Positions 15,041-15,042 of a stretch of 15,042 bases of DNA are shown here, piece by piece. The position numbers and the translations under genes are program-made. Numbering within the stretch: the stretch's first letter is position 1; the number at the start of each line of letters is the position of its first letter. Source of the stretch: Marinospirillum sp. (GTDB lineage Bacteria > Pseudomonadota > Gammaproteobacteria > Pseudomonadales > Halomonadaceae); contig NZ_JACUUA010000072.1 of assembly GCF_014859565.1 (NCBI RefSeq), positions 1 through 15,042 of the forward strand, read 5' to 3'. Below the pieces are notes generated by a model, which was given only the letters and a program-made list of their open reading frames with translations, was not told where the DNA came from and ran no database searches.

Positions 15041-15042
15041 AC

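Overview
This looks like a chromosomal segment of a gammaproteobacterium, probably a marine one of the Oceanospirillales/Pseudomonadales type. The guess rests on minCDE, exonuclease I, a PhaB-type reductase, a large DUF349 protein and an enterobacterial-like initiator tRNA together. No species-level marker is present. Most of the window is ordinary, tightly packed core genome. Only the first ~190 bases carry mobile-element DNA.

Layout. Positions 1-83 are the 3' end of a TnpB gene and the right-end hairpin of an IS200/IS605-type element, followed by ~100 bases of unassigned DNA with short tandem repeats. An initiator tRNA-fMet gene lies on the minus strand with a near-consensus promoter and its own terminator. 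A plus-strand phaB (PHB synthesis) ends in a strong terminator and converges on a minus-strand gene for a glutamine-rich, coiled-coil DUF349 protein. Divergent from that gene is an 815-residue thiamine-diphosphate enzyme of the phosphoketolase/transketolase superfamily. It is followed 74 bases later by minC, minD and minE (division-site placement) and then, 11 bases on, by sbcB (exonuclease I).

The right third is all on the minus strand. A membrane diguanylate cyclase gene overlaps the start of an SRAP (YedK/HMCES-like) gene by one base. After a 79-base gap comes a lipoprotein M16 metalloprotease that converges on sbcB. At the extreme right edge a strong plus-strand promoter points out of the window.

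Most notable points. (1) The SRAP protein has lost the family's catalytic Cys2 and, by my alignment, the Asn, Glu and His as well, while keeping the fold motifs; it looks like a pseudo-enzyme, and it is translationally linked to a diguanylate cyclase without an inhibitory I-site. (2) Two places within 1.2 kb look like single-base indels: the minC 3' end and the sbcB 5' end. (3) The element end at position 1 predicts a TnpB omega-RNA whose guide can be read from the flank. (4) The phosphoketolase-like enzyme has an unclear reaction and sits directly upstream of the min genes. I do not see a clear new defence or mobile system here.
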